The notes: generated by a model not told the origin, from the sequence alone. Counted from the first letter of the stretch, positions 44,650-57,660 are shown. The stretch: 64,000 nucleotides of DNA from Aquatica leii (GCA_035610365.1 CM069435.1:62245389-62309388), one strand, 5' to 3'. Numbers and translations are program-made.

Positions 44650-46470
44650 GTTTTGGTAATTTCATATTTTTATTGTTTTTACTATATTATTATATATTTT
44701 AAAAATCATTACGTAATAAAAAAGCAATAATAAATTATGTTGTAAGCTACTTTTGTTACGGATACGTTTTGTAGTATAAACGTTTATAACTTTTACAGCT
44801 TTAAAATATAATATTTAAAAAAAAATGGCAAGCATAAAGTATATTTGTAAAAAAAATTCTATCGATTTAGAAAAGCTAATAAAATTCTAGTCTGCTTCAG
44901 AGCCTAAATGTATGACCCTTAGGCAACGCCGTATAAGATCATCCTTTTTATGTGTTTTATCTAGTTATTTACTTGACATCTTGTTGATCATTTATTTTTA
45001 AATAAAATTTGTTTGTGTTCGTTTTATTTGAAATTTAATTTCAGTAAAAATATGTTTGAATATTCAAAACATACAAATTCAAATAAAAGAAAACAAGATG
45101 ACGCAAAACAACTTATGTAATTTGTTATTTTATATATCAAATCTAAACGAGCCTCAAGGATATAACAACCATATCACAAAATAAGCAACATGTCAAGCAA
45201 GAATCCACTCTTGTGAAAACACAAATCATATATGTTATCTTGAAAGAAAATACAAAGATAGATTTGCTTTCCGTTGTTTACTGAAGAAGTTTTATTAGTC
45301 TAAAGACAATGATTAAAAAGGACCAAATCGTTTATAAATAAACGATGTTAAATTTTAGCATGTTTTTTTAGTTTCCTTAAATGATTCTCATAGTTTTGTT
45401 TGTTTTAAACATGTATTTTTACATAAAAATATATAGTTTAATATAAGAACAGTATTAACTAATTTAGAACATTTGTATTGCGGCATGTATATTATTAATA
45501 GTATTTTGCAAAGTTACACAAAATAACAATAATAGCAACAAATTTACCTGATCTGTAATCGATCATTGCTTACTGCGTAAAGTGTGTACTTTATAAAGTA
45601 CATACACGTGTAAACTGTATTAATTAAGTTTCTCGGGCCCATTATAAACATAATTTGCACCTAAAATTGTATACACAAAAAGGTAAAATATTACAAATGA
45701 ACATTGTGACAAGTTAGAACGCTTGGAGATAAATTTATCGCCCAAATCGACTGGCGTGTTAATAGTTCACGTTTTTTAAGCAACAGTAAGACAACCTAAA
45801 CAACTAATGTTTAAAAAAATGTTTATTATGCTATTTAAAAAACAAAAATAGATTAAAATGAATAACTAAGAAGATTGCCGTACAGATAAAAATACATAAA
45901 CGAAAAAGCAAGGCAATAAGGAAACGATAACACTACCAGATATAAAAAAACCACGTTTTTAAAAAATTTTAAGTAGAAGTAAAAGCACTCAAGTATGATA
46001 TAAAAAATTTAAACAATAAAATATATCTTTAAAAAACTTCTGATATTTATTAAAATTTATTAAGAAAGTAAAAATAAAAATAACAAATAAAATGTATTCG
46101 AAAATGTTTACTCTAATTACTTCAAAAAATTAATAAAAATAGACCAGATCTAAAGATGTAAAATTACAAAGTAAAAATATACAGTAATTTTAACTTAGTG
46201 ACAGATAAAACTCTAATTAATATAATAATGTTAGTGACGTTTTGTCATTTTTATCAAGTACCAGAAATATTTAAAAATATTTAAACAAGTTGATAAGGCA
46301 TTAAAAAATGTTTTGTCACAAACAGAGATATAAATAAAAATTATGTATACACTACAAATTAAAAAAAAATGTTTAAAAATGTGTTAATTTAAGTTTCATT
46401 TCTGCTATACAATAAATTCTAATAATTTTCTGTCATCCTAAAAGATATAAATTTTATTAGAATCCAATAA
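44650..46470. other. AT-rich DNA with one palindrome
   Basis: No gene. 45582-45607 (gtgtgtacttta/taaagtacatacac) is a near-perfect palindrome with one mismatch. 45840-46440 is strongly A-rich on the plus strand. Confidence 0.5.
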
Positions 46471-46479
46471 AATGCACAT

Positions 46480-46785
46480 TCACTCTAAAACGAGTAAGGG
46501 GTAAATCCCTAGATGACCGTCAACGTTTGATACTTTGTAAGATTTTAACCGGTAAAAAAAATCTTTGGAAAGCTAGAAGCGGTGTTAATGTAGGCCCTTT
46601 CGCATCCCGAGATGATCGTAAAAACGTTGTCATCCAAAATCCGTAAAAGATTTGCTGAGGTCGTCTCATGGGGACATCAGCATCTCGTGATGGAATTCGA
46701 AAAACTCATTTTTACCACAGAAAATTAAACTTTTATTAGTATTAGTATTTTTTTATGCTAAAAATGTAAAAGAGTTAGAGTGAAC
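46480..46785. mobile_element. Possible MITE with TTCACTCTAA ends
   Basis: TTCACTCTAA at about 46480 and TTAGAGTGAA at about 46774 are perfect 10-bp inverted ends around ~300 bp that is clearly less AT-rich than its surroundings (for example ccctttcgcatcccgagatg and gaggtcgtctcatggggac). No open frame. Confidence 0.5.
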
Positions 46786-46799
46786 GAAAATGGAATTGC

Positions 46800-47640
46800 G
46801 TTATTGCAACTACGTACCTTAAAAGTTTGTGGTTGTTGGAAACGTAGTAAACGCTCCAGTGTTTTGTCGAATAACGCCATTATTATTTAATACCTTACCT
46901 TTGTTTTCTGAATACAAAATAAAAAGGTTTATAAGGGTATAACGAAAGACAAGATTAGAATTATAAATACTTGTTAATGCTTGTTGACGTAGACCTGAAT
47001 AAAAATTTACAATAATATTTGAAAGTTTAGATGTAAAAGTTATTTTTCAAAATAAGCAGAATATTAAATGTACTTATTTAATAAGTAAAACAAAAATTTT
47101 AAGTTTGTAAATTCTAATTTTTAGTTAACAAGTAATAAAGTAAAATTTTAGTTTTCGTTAATATTTACAATTGTTATAGATTTATAATTTTTTTAAGTAA
47201 TTTAATTAATTTAAATTTTTAAATGTATTTGTATCTAAGAAAAAACTTTTTTTATTTGTGTTTATTACAAAAAAATACAAGGATTTTATTAATACACGCT
47301 CATCAACATTGTTTTAAGTTGGTACTGTTATAATTTAGTAACAATCCTAATGAATTCTGATTTGTTTACATTGATGTAATTTATATATTTTGTCGTTTTT
47401 TTAATTCTTTATTTTTATATTTTAAAAATCTGCAGTGCTAAGCGCAATGGGTTTATCTGCAGAATTTTGAAATTGTGGTACATTTGCTTTATTAAATTGT
47501 TTAGAGGTTTTCAGATCTCTACTAAGTGATACATGAATTAACTACAAAAGAATCCATTAGAATCCACCTTAATTAATAGGGCACATGTTCAGAGTATGTG
47601 AGATTTACTAAGCGATAAGATTTTATCCAACAGAATTAAT
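46800..47640. other. AT-rich DNA, no gene recognised
   Basis: Nothing supported. Confidence 0.5.
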
Positions 47641-47837
47641 ATATAATGGACCCATCTACTGTAGTTACGTTCCGAACTCCATAGTATTATGTAGATGCGC
47701 CATCACTGCTTCATATAATATGTACGAAAATTGCTCATTTTCCTTTTTACAGATAAACCTCTGTGTATCTATAATTGTTTTCATATCATAGTCCCTAAGT
47801 TTTATATTTGGTCTTATAGATATACATTATTGTTATA

Positions 47838-48700
47838 ATGCCATTTAGAGGAAAAATGTTAGTTGAAATGGCTCTAAATCAAGTTGATCCAGTTCCTGCA
47901 AATAGTAGTTTTGATGACTGCATCACATCAGATTTTCCGGAATTAAACTTAGTGAAACAAGAATATTATACCGATAAACATGGTGATAATATACCTGATT
48001 ATTTAATAAAAGACAAAAACAGTAGTAGTAACTCAAATAAAGATGGCGAACAGATATTAAAATTAAACAACAAACAGTATAGTCTTAACAAAGGAGTTAC
48101 GAAAAAAAGACCTAGAAAACGACGAAAATTTTAAAATACCCCCATACAACAAAAAGAGATAAAAGAACGCTTAAAAAACGTAAATCATTATGTCAAACCT
48201 CAGTGTTTATCTAAACAGAAGTGCATTAAATATATTACAGAAGAAAGACGACGTGACATAAATAATCAATTGTAAAACTTAACACGAAAAGAAAAAAACT
48301 TCTCTTACAAAATACGTCAAAGTGTAATGTAGCACAGATTTCTTATTATCGTCGTGAACATGCACTTAATCGTAAATATCTACCAAGTGACCTGTCAGCA
48401 AAAAAAATTTTTTTGATGAATTTCAGCGTCAACATTCCTCTTAAGTCTTATGGCCTATATCGCAAAGTTTTAAGAGAACAGAACATTTCTTTTGTAAATC
48501 TGATGCACGAAAAATGTGAAAATTGCAAGTATTTCAAATTACACGTTACGAGTTATACAAAAGGCAATTTAGATCCAACCTGTTAAGTTTGTAACGAGTG
48601 GGATGCACATAATAAAAACTAACAAATCCAGAAAAAAAAAGAATATGTTGAACATCAGCAAGTATGTTTAAAAATGTAATGCATGTAATGCATATAACGA
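47838..48700 (+). pseudogene. Transposase-like N-terminal remnant of a Cys-rich element family
   Basis: An open first part (98 codons from ATG 47838) is acidic, then ends in a basic KKRPRKRRKF nuclear-localisation-like run. Past the stop the reading continues with frame changes: CLSKQKCIKYITEERRRDIN, YYRREHALNRKYLPSDLSAK, SYGLYRKVLREQNISFVNLM, HEKCENCKYFKLH and VCNEWDAHNK. The order CxxxC, E-x-R-x-x-I, a Y-x-x-V-x-x-E-x-N block and CxxC...H resembles a family of insect transposon proteins with a Cys-rich region before a DDE domain. I cannot name it. The strand and position fit it belonging either to the following RAG1-like gene or to a separate element beside it. Confidence 0.45.
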
Positions 48701-48759
48701 AAGTTTTGACCTGTAGAAATAAAACAAGTAAATGGAGTTAAACGTTTAAAACTGAATAA

Positions 48760-50165
48760 AAAAGTAGTGACTTGTCCAGAGCGTTAAAAAAATGTTTAGT
48801 GACGTAAGCGACAGGTCTAAAAGGAGACGAATTAAAGATTTGCGAAGCTCTACAATTGTAAAAGTGCTTGCCTATGCTACGCAACTGAAGCTACGATTTT
48901 CTGGGAAAAACGATGCGCTTCTCAAGTGTTGAAAGCAATAATTAGTACTCCAAAGCGAGCCACCAAATACAAAAATGGTTTTGTTAGTTAGCAAGAAAAA
49001 ATACAAACAAGGATGACTTCAGTAAGCGCGCTGGTTATGTTTGTTAAAGCCGATCTGTCTAGAAGACAATATAAAATAACAAAGAATACCCAAAAACAGA
49101 TTTATCCTTGCTATAATCTTATACAAAAGGCAAAAATGGAGTTTTACCCAGACAAGGAGACATATAGTTACTGAAACATGCGCTGAACATTTTTTGGATC
49201 ACACGACAAAAAAACTCAATGATGTTGTTATCCAAGTGGGGTTGTGATGGATCCCAACAAATACAGTATAAACAAAATTTTTAGAATGATGATTCAGACA
49301 GTAATATATTTCAGAATCCTTTTGTGCCTTTTTAACAAACTTGTCAGGTAAACAAAAAATTAATTTGTTAGAATCCTACGTCCTTTTTGTCTGGGTAGTG
49401 TCGCCCAACTAGAATAGAATTTCTAAAAAAATTTAGTGATATTACAAACGATCAAATCCTTTATATCAAAAAATTAATAAGTTCTTTACATAAACCTAAA
49501 TTTGCAAATAAAACATTCTCTGTCAAACATACTTTGATGTTTACCATAGTTAACGGCAAATTATGTAATGCAGCTACTCAAACGGCATCTACGATGAGGT
49601 GCTATATTTGTGGCAAAACATCCAAAGATTTCAATAAGTTATCAATTACAAAAAAAATTAAATTAGAAGCACTTTAGTTCGGATTGTCAATTCTCCATAC
49701 CAGAATCCGATTTTTTTAAAATGGCATCTAACCTACACATTACCTGTGAAGAAATGGCAGTCACGTTTACATAATGACAAAACCATTCAAGAAGAGAGAA
49801 AGTTTAAAATGCAAGATTTTAGAAATAAAATGGGATTAATTGTGAACGTTCCTAAACCATACCTACTATGCACAAAATATTAGTGCACGGCGATCTTGTA
49901 ATAAAGGAAGCACTGCTAAGGCACAAAATAAACATTTTCGTTTGTACCGACAAAACTTTGCAAAAAAATTTGGTCGAGTATCATTTAATCTACATGTGCT
50001 CAATAGGTTACTTTTAATTATAGATTCAGTTATATCTGGTATGAGGCCTATGCTCAGACAAAAAGTAAACCTTTTTTGCAGGAGACCATAGATATGTAAC
50101 CTCCTTAGCTTCCCTTTGTATCCGCACCTACAAAAGCGTCTGAGAAGGAATCCGACAATAACGAG
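48760..50165 (+). pseudogene. RAG1/Transib-like transposase remnant
   Basis: Plus strand: FSDVSDRSKRRRIKDLRS, TPKRATKYKNGFVS, ADLSRRQYKI, IYPCYNLIQKAKMEFYPDKE, VTETCAEHFLDHTTK, then WGCDGSQQIQYKQNF at about 49236 (first catalytic Asp), VNGKLCNAATQTASTMRCYI-CG near 49550-49610 (the CxxC zinc site; the Asp expected in DGK is Asn), ALxFGLSILHTRIRFF, KAQNKHFRLYRQNFAKKFGR near 49918 (the E-x-R-N-K block, the expected Glu reads Lys), and FNLHVLNRLLLIIDSVISGM. RAG1-related Transib enzymes move elements by DNA cleavage with hairpin ends. Two of three catalytic acids and several frames are lost, so it is dead. Element ends were not found. Confidence 0.7.
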
Positions 50166-50169
50166 TCTT

Positions 50170-52370
50170 CCGAAGAACAGCAAATGTCATCTCATAAAGA
50201 AGCCTAGCATGTATCACCTCCGAATTAACATTAATCTGAAGATAATACAGTTTATGATAACATACATATTGCCATTTACATTTTGTTTTTAGTTTAGTTG
50301 TAAATACATTGTAAATATCCTTTTTGTTGTTATTTCTTTTTTTAAAATACATCTGCGCCACTTAACATACAACAAATCTTTCATAAAAATTGTTTAGAAC
50401 TCATTAAACAAACAATTTAATTTAGACCGCCTAAACCACCTAAATACCCCACTATACGCCGATCAAATCTGTCAATCCGATACGTTTGCTAGTATGTACT
50501 GTAGACCGGATTGGTAAAATATCCAATTGCTAAAAGAAATAGTATCGTTTGTAAAATCATTTCGTTTTTTTTGAAGTGTAAACAATAATCATGTAACTCA
50601 AATTAATATTTCAGTTGTCTGTAGACAATAGTTATTTAACTAACAAATTTGATAATAAAAGCGATGAATAATTAAGACTTTTTAAGATCGTTAATATAGT
50701 CGAGATTATTAATCGGCGATTACCAAAATAGTTGGTTTTAAGTTTTTCCGTTAATCGTATATTATTACCTTTTGCATTTTTTAATAATGTATACAATAGA
50801 ATTTACATAACTTTATAAAAATTAGGTTGCTTAACATATAAGTCACGTCACAATACTTAAAAAAAATATTAAAAAATTAGAAATCAATAAACTGTTAATA
50901 GATATTGTGTATTTTTAAATTATTAGCATTAAACACATTTTGTTAACACAAAAATAGACAGCGCAACAAACTATAAAATAAAAGTAAACAATATATAAAT
51001 GACAGATATAAAAAGATGGAAAAAAATAAAAAAAAAATAAAAAACATATAGAGATTATTTAGTTAATATTTTAGCTTTAATTAATTTAATACAAACTAAA
51101 CCACAAAAAAAGAAAAATAAACACTAAAGCGTAGCTATAATATGAAGAAAATAAAGGTAAAAAAAGTAATATGAGTTATGTAAAACAAACCAAAATAAAA
51201 TTTATATTTACAATAAGGCAATGATATAAAAAATTATAACAAAATAATAAAAGACTTAGTCTTATCAGAATTACAAATTATTTTTAGAAAACAACAACAT
51301 TTGAAATTATATAGCATAATCAAAAGTTTAAATACAAGTAAACTTAAACTAAATAGGAACATATTTATTTAGTTTTTATGAATGAGATTATAAAACATTG
51401 TAATTAAAAAAATAACGACTATGAAAATGACAGTAATAAAACTACAAACAATCGTAAAAATTTAAAAGTAAAAATATATAGAATTAAACTAAATGTAGAC
51501 AAGACAAAGTTAATAACCAATTTGTATTTAACAAAAGCTTAAATAAAAAAAAGAAAACGATAAAAACATCGTTTAAATAACCATTCTATAAAAAAATTAA
51601 GAAACATTAAAAGAACAATACAAATAGATAAAATAAGAAATTGTAACAATCGCATTTTTCGATTGAACAGTAACCATTTTTTTAATAATCTTTGATATCA
51701 GTTTGGTGTAGGGTAGACGTTTTTTATTCTGTAGCCACATTTTAATTGGAGTTTGTAGTTGTAATCTGCGTTTGTTACATTTGCGTTTACGGATGTTGAA
51801 AAAAATCCGACAATTGAAAGGGTAAGTGTTCTTTGTTTTCATACGCATTATGTATTTTTTCCAATTTCCGTTTTAATTTATATATGTTTGATGCTAATTT
51901 TAATTAATTCGAATTTCCAATAGCAAAACGATGTCAACTTTTGAAAAAATTAACAATACATCGTTCACCCACGTCATATTTTCCAACATGCAAAATGTGT
52001 AATAGATTTAAAATTATCAAAACTAAGAACTTATTGGTTGCACTGCTACTTCTGATTTAAATTACGGTAATTAGCGTTCAAAGTTACTATTAAGGCGTCT
52101 GTTAGAAGTTGTCTAGACATCTAGACTTCAAACTTAAAGTTTGTGATAAAATTTGTTGTTGAAAACCGACATATATTGAGAATTATTCTTCGTCTAACTT
52201 CAAGCTAGAGCGATTGTAAAAAATGACTGATGCGTGATTGCCGCGTGCTAATGCAGTACCGACTAAAGTGTATTTTTAATTATGGTTGTGTTTTTCTTGT
52301 TTTTATTTCATTTTTTTATGTATACCAAAGTATATATTTTATTTTTTATTTTATTATACAATAAATGTGT
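50170..52370. other. AT-rich DNA, no gene recognised
   Basis: Open frames at 49866-50361 (minus) are antisense to the Transib remnant. 50970-51600 is strongly A-rich on the plus strand. Nothing supported. Confidence 0.5.
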
Positions 52371-52374
52371 ATTG

Positions 52375-53300
52375 TGTTTAGTAAAGTACAAAACTCTAAA
52401 TAACTTTAGATTTCGCAAAATTCTTAATACTGGTCTGTATATTTTGTTCACGTAAACTCCGCGTGCACTTGTTTGCATCCACTCCAGCTTGAAAATGAAT
52501 CGACTATAGATATTCTTGAAAATTCAGATGTTATTGACTTCATAGAGCACGGAGTATCAAGGCGGGATTATGAAAGTAAAAAATACTTTGACGTGCTGTT
52601 GATACAAATAGAATAGAATAATGTGTTGTGTAGATACTTGCCACATAATTAAGTTGACTTCTAATTTAGAATTCACTAACAATTCAGAAAAAAATTTAGA
52701 TTACGTGTTCTTTTTTTCTACACATTTATTATTACATTTTAATACTACAAATAAAAACAACAATAAAGAAGTATTGTATTTAATATTATACTAAACACAT
52801 ATATACCTATATATAAAAAAAATAATGAAATCTGTTACCGATGGTTTATGTTAATATCAGGCCAGGCGTTGCTTGTCACTTTGGAGTAGCGTAGGTAAAA
52901 AAACAATTAAAAAATAAAAAGATACTAGACATGTTGTTGTTTATAAGCAAAATGCCAATTACGTGTTAAGAAAACTAAAAAAAAATTACTAAAAATGGAA
53001 ACTACAGTTTATCCATTTGTTTACATGCCCTCTAGCTTAAAAATTACAAAAATAAATATTATTCTATTCTATTTAAATCCAAAAATTTAAAACATTAGCT
53101 CTTGCAAAACATCGACAAAATGAAACCCCGTCTAGCACCTCAAAATATTTTTTTCTTTTATTAACCCGCCCTGGTACTTCGTGCTTTATGGAGTAAACAA
53201 CATCTAAATCTTCAAGAACACCTATAGTCTAGTAAACAAATGCACGCGGATTTTGCGTAAAGTAAAGCAATTTACTAAGCACAAGCCAAGTTTAGTGTAT
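52375..53300. mobile_element. Inverted-repeat element, ~0.9 kb with long arms
   Basis: The left arm (about 52450-52625: gcgtgcacttgtttgcatcc, gaaaattcagatgttattga, gagcacgg, ggcgggatta, aaatagaatagaataat) is complementary to the right arm (about 53060-53260: attattctattctattt, aacccgccctgg, cttcgtgctt, caaatgcacgcgg). Identity is roughly 75%. The core between the arms has no gene. Confidence 0.75.
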
Positions 53301-53524
53301 AATAAAACTTTGTTACAATTTTATACTTTTTATTTTACCGTGATATTAAAAGAAATTTAAAAAATTGTATTAAAACATAATGTATTTTAAACTGTAACAA
53401 TTGATTTATTACTCATACTATTTGAGATAGGTAATAACAAGAGTATATAGCGAGTTAGGCAAGTATGCAGAAACATCTTTATATATTTTTTTAACATGTT
53501 GTAAAAATAACAAAATGTGCGTTG

Positions 53525-54120
53525 TAAATGGAGTTATTTAAGAAATTTGACGAGCTAATTTTGACAGTGATCTGATTATTGGTTATTGCGTAGCAGGCAA
53601 ATACTTTTGTTTTTTAAATTGAAACCTATTGTTTGTATCCAAACATATCATTGATCGTTGTAGTTTGTCTATAAACCCAATAAAATATTACATGTATTTG
53701 AAAGAACAATTAAAAACGGGATTAACATAGTGCGTACAATAGTATACAAGTATTTGAACGCACATGTCTAATTGGTTATTTATTAGAATAACGCACAAAT
53801 AGAAATAGAAGTAAGCAATAGATGTGTTTTGTTGATAAGGTTAGGACGTATTTAAATAATAAATAATCAACTAGATATGCGCATTAACATACTTCCATAT
53901 TGTCCGCACTATTTTAATCGTTGTTTTAATTTCGTTTGTTGTGAATACATCTAGTATTTTATTAATTTTATAGTCAAATTATATCGACGAATTATATTTT
54001 GGTATAGAAACAATAAGTTCCTATTTAAAAAACAAAACTGTGTCTGTTACGCAATAAATAAAAATCAAATCACGACCAAAATTACCGTTTCAAATTCCTT
54101 AAATAACTCCATTTGTCTCC
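53525..54120. mobile_element. Foldback element, ~600 bp, arms ~280 bp
   Basis: The left arm begins aaatggagttatttaagaaa and runs through gttattgcgtagcaggc, ttttgttttttaaattgaaa, cgttgtagtttgtctataaa and catagtgcgtacaata to about 53800. The reverse complement of 53850-54120 has the same series (aaatggagttatttaaggaa, ttattgcgtaacagac, ttttgttttttaaatagg, cgatataatttgactataaa, aatagtgcggacaata). The loop is ~80 bp. No coding. Sequence at 54210-54300 (atgcaaatgccaagtaatgc, gctctagctt) repeats 52940-53065 in direct orientation, linking this element to the one just upstream. Confidence 0.8.
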
Positions 54121-54299
54121 ATACATAACCCGGTATTTAAAAAATAAAATAAAAAACAATAAAAATACATTTAAGTTAATACTGCAATAAGATATACAAT
54201 CTTAACGACCAATAAGATGCAAATGCCAAGTAATGCGTTCACGCACCACTCATTGTTTACAAGCGCTCTAGCTTGTAATTACATAAAAAATAAATATTA

Positions 54300-55200
54300 A
54301 CTTTACAAAAATTTAATACTTACAAGTAAGAGAACGACAAATTGAAGATACAGAATTACATATACGTTTCATATTACCATATAGCGCACCAATGTGGTAC
54401 AACATATCAAATACCATAAATTGTAGCAGGCTAAAAAAATATTTTAATTAAGGTAACTATTTGGTATTGTATCCTTAACTGTACTTTACTAAGTAATTTT
54501 AAAAGCTAACCTCATATGTTGAATTTTAAATAAATTAAAAACTACACCAAATTTTGGTAAAAACGCTTAGGTTATAATAATACACTTTTCAATCTTGGTA
54601 TATAATATACTACTGTATAAATTATTAAACTGCCGTTTAAAAATTAAACACTACAAACAACATTTTAAATTGTTTAGATTTTTTTGGTTACAAATAGTTT
54701 TCAATTCTTTTTGTAATTTTTACTTAACCAGTAGGGTACAAGTTATTAAGTTTTGTTAAAAGTGTCGTATTTCAGAAACACAAAAAATTTAGAAAAAGGC
54801 GTTTGAGGAAAGATTAATAAAAAATTAATTATATTATAGAAAATTTAAAACGTAATGTATTTTTTTAAATAATATCTCCGTTTAGTTTTAGTTTTATTCT
54901 CATAAGCTACCGTTTATTTTTTGTATATTTATTTGCAATTTATTTAGTTTTACGTTATCTAACTAAAAAAAATATATTTATTAATTTTAGTAACTAAAAC
55001 GTGGGATTAATATACTTTTTAATTTTTTTTTAATTTTAACACACTTTGTAATTTATTTTTTGTAGATGCTGTCTTAAAATGGTTTTAGATTTCTTATCTC
55101 ATAATAAAACTAACACAAAATGGCATTTCTATATTAGCAACATAATAACATAAATTAATCATCACTTTTATACATACAAATTGTGAGGACTCATTACCAG
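54300..55200. other. AT-rich DNA with a copy of the 19.1 kb palindrome arm
   Basis: 54568-54615 (gcttaggttataataataca, cttttcaatcttgg, tatataatatacta) is a copy of the right arm and flank of the 19.1 kb palindrome. No gene. Confidence 0.5.
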
Positions 55201-55224
55201 CAAATAAACAATTGCACAGTACTT

Positions 55225-55312
55225 GTAAACTGAATTGTGTTCATTGCAAACAAAAACATGATTTGTTGTACTGCAATGCAAGCAGTGTCTCGTGACTATT
55301 GTTTACTTTTAA
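55225..55312 (+). pseudogene. Possible gag zinc-knuckle-like fragment
   Basis: The plus strand reads KLNCVHCKQKHDLLYCNASS. Cx2C...Hx4C with a KxxH-x-LLxC context resembles the knuckle of BEL/Pao gag proteins. Less than 30 residues, so it could be chance. Confidence 0.2.
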
Positions 55313-55319
55313 CAAAGTT

Positions 55320-57230
55320 TGAAATTCTGTAGCAAGCAGACAAAAGGCTTTTCTTGTTACATTTTATTTTGTTATAAGCAAGACATTGCCATAATATCAA
55401 TTTCATTTTAAGTGTTCTATTATTTTAACGTATTATTACAGTCTTTGTATGAAAATGTATATTGTTGTATATAATATTAAATTGATATTAAATGTTTTAA
55501 TAACAAAAAAATAAAAATTATGGTGCACTACATAAAATAATCTATATTTAAAATTCAAACACAAAGCGTAAGTTTTATTGTAATGTTATTGTCTATTAAA
55601 TTCTATATTTATTTTATTTTAAACGCAAACTTAAATATGTGTTTTTCTGTTCAAATGCTAACAAGAATGATTAATGAATTTAGCAGGTATGTCTTAAATT
55701 AATGTAGTTGCAAGGGTTGTAAAGAGATGTAACCTTGTATTGTAATTGAATATGGTTTATAAAACATTTAAATATATAAAGTATTGTTGCTCGAACCCAT
55801 ACGTTAAATTAAATAGTACGCCTATGGAAATTTTATGTATTTTAGCCATCTTGTAAATGCCGAAACATACGTCATGCACAACACGACTTGTTGTTTCTCT
55901 TCAATTGTGTGCACACGTTGTTGAAAGCTCTTAAACCTTCTTAATGTAATTAAAAAGGCTTTAAGATTTGGTTATCAAAAATTGTTTGGATCTTTTATTG
56001 ATTGTCGAAAATTGTAATTTGTATCATGGTTTATTTGGTAGTACAAAATGGATTTGTCGTCTAAATATTATATTGAAATCTCGTAATTACTGGAAATAGC
56101 AAACCCAATTTGGATTTCATATAGCACGAATGTGAGTCGTTTCTTATTTTGAATTCGAGTATATACTACTATACGTTGATTTGAACCGAACGAGTAACCT
56201 TAAAAATTGTTTACATTCCTCAAAAGCGCCGGAGGTATATTACTGAAATAGCAATTATTACAACTTTGCTACGTTGAGAAACTCGTAGTGTAGAAGTAAA
56301 TATTACGTTACTTCTAATAATTTAAACTTTAAATCACGTCTGGCTATTTAATTTATTTTTGAATATTTACTTTAAGTGACTCAATTCTATTAGTGATTGA
56401 TTTTGTCTAAGGTTTTATTCAATTTTTATCTATTGCAAGATATGCAACCAATTTGTTACGTCTTCTCGTTCTCAGTTAGTTGCAGCGGCTTTGTATGTAC
56501 TCTTGGTGTCTTCATATAAAAGATTTTACATATAAACTGGGGGTGGCGCTCGTTTTTTTTATTTTTTATTATAGCGTTTTTAACCACGCTTACTAAACGG
56601 GATTTTAGCTAGCCGTGGTGCTGTAGTTCTTATCAGCGGAACTCGCTGGAAAATAATATTGGTAACAAATTGTACCATATTTTGACACCTCGTATTACTA
56701 TTTTGGTATAATCTGTGTAGTTTTTAAAGATGTAAGTGTACCAATTTTTCTAGATCTAGACAGAACAAGTGTAAACCGTAAGTCATCTCATTGTTTTCTC
56801 TAATACATTTTGGTTTACATCGTGTTACGTTCGATCAGGCTATATCGTAGTACATGTCATCCCAAATATTGTAATAGCTGTGATAACGATTAAATTGTAT
56901 TTAATTTGCTCAGTTACTATTTATGTTCAATCATTTGGTGTATTTCGAATGTTTAAACAAAAACTTTTTTATTTTTAACATTATCTAGCAAGATTATTTT
57001 GTCAGCGTTTTAATAAAAATTCTACTTTGCTAGTTGTATATACGGATAACCTGCTTGAATTTTTGTCTAAATTAACAATTACATTAGTTATTACTTAAAA
57101 AATTATTACATCTGATGTTTTAAGCATAAAGCTTAGACATTATACTTAAATTACTAAAAAAAATACATTAGGCAGATAGTGTTAATTTTTTTGTGTTTTT
57201 GTGTGAAATTTTTGATATTCTACATACTTC
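55320..57230. other. AT-rich DNA, no gene recognised
   Basis: 55800-56700 is somewhat less AT-rich, but no exon with a motif was recognised on either strand. Confidence 0.45.
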
Positions 57231-57234
57231 ATTT

Positions 57235-57660
57235 TTACTTTCCTGTAAGGAAAGTATGGCGATCGCATTTAAAAAAAAAATATTGCTTAATTTTACGTTT
57301 CAAGGTCCTGAATCAGAAAAATGTATTTTTGACAAAAAAAATTTGAGTGTCTGTGTGTAACGATGTACTAGTCATATCAACTTAAAATTTGGTGGATGGG
57401 TTTGATAAAAAAACCGGAAGTGGGTGTATCCGCTATTTTTAACAGTTTTTTTATATAATTTTGTAAGTGTAAATCGTTCGAAGTATTTTTACAGTTCCTT
57501 ATAGAGTTTTTTTAATGTTAACAGTTTGTTAGATATTTAATTTATAATTTAAAGTGAATTCCATATATAATCCTAGGTTCAAATTCTGCCTACGACAATT
57601 TTTTTCAGAAAAAAATTCCATATCTTGAAAGGAAAGCAAGATACGTTAAATCATAACACT
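57235..57660 (+). repeat. Dispersed repeat R-A, most complete copy
   Basis: Begins actttcctgtaaggaaagta with gcgatcgca, then ggtcctgaatcagaaaaatg, gtgtctgtgtgtaacgatg, ccggaagtgggtgtatcc, tgttaacagtttgttagata, and ends near a GGTTCAAATTC box and caatttttttcag. Two other partial copies in the window (17880-18235 and 22975-23100, both minus) match different halves. The same ttccttataggaaagtcgtg-type start also occurs alone at 58250-58275. Confidence 0.8.

Noticed and set aside
49866..50361. Two minus-strand open frames (105 and 77 codons)
   Set aside because: The first is antisense to the RAG1/Transib-like remnant; the second has no motif.
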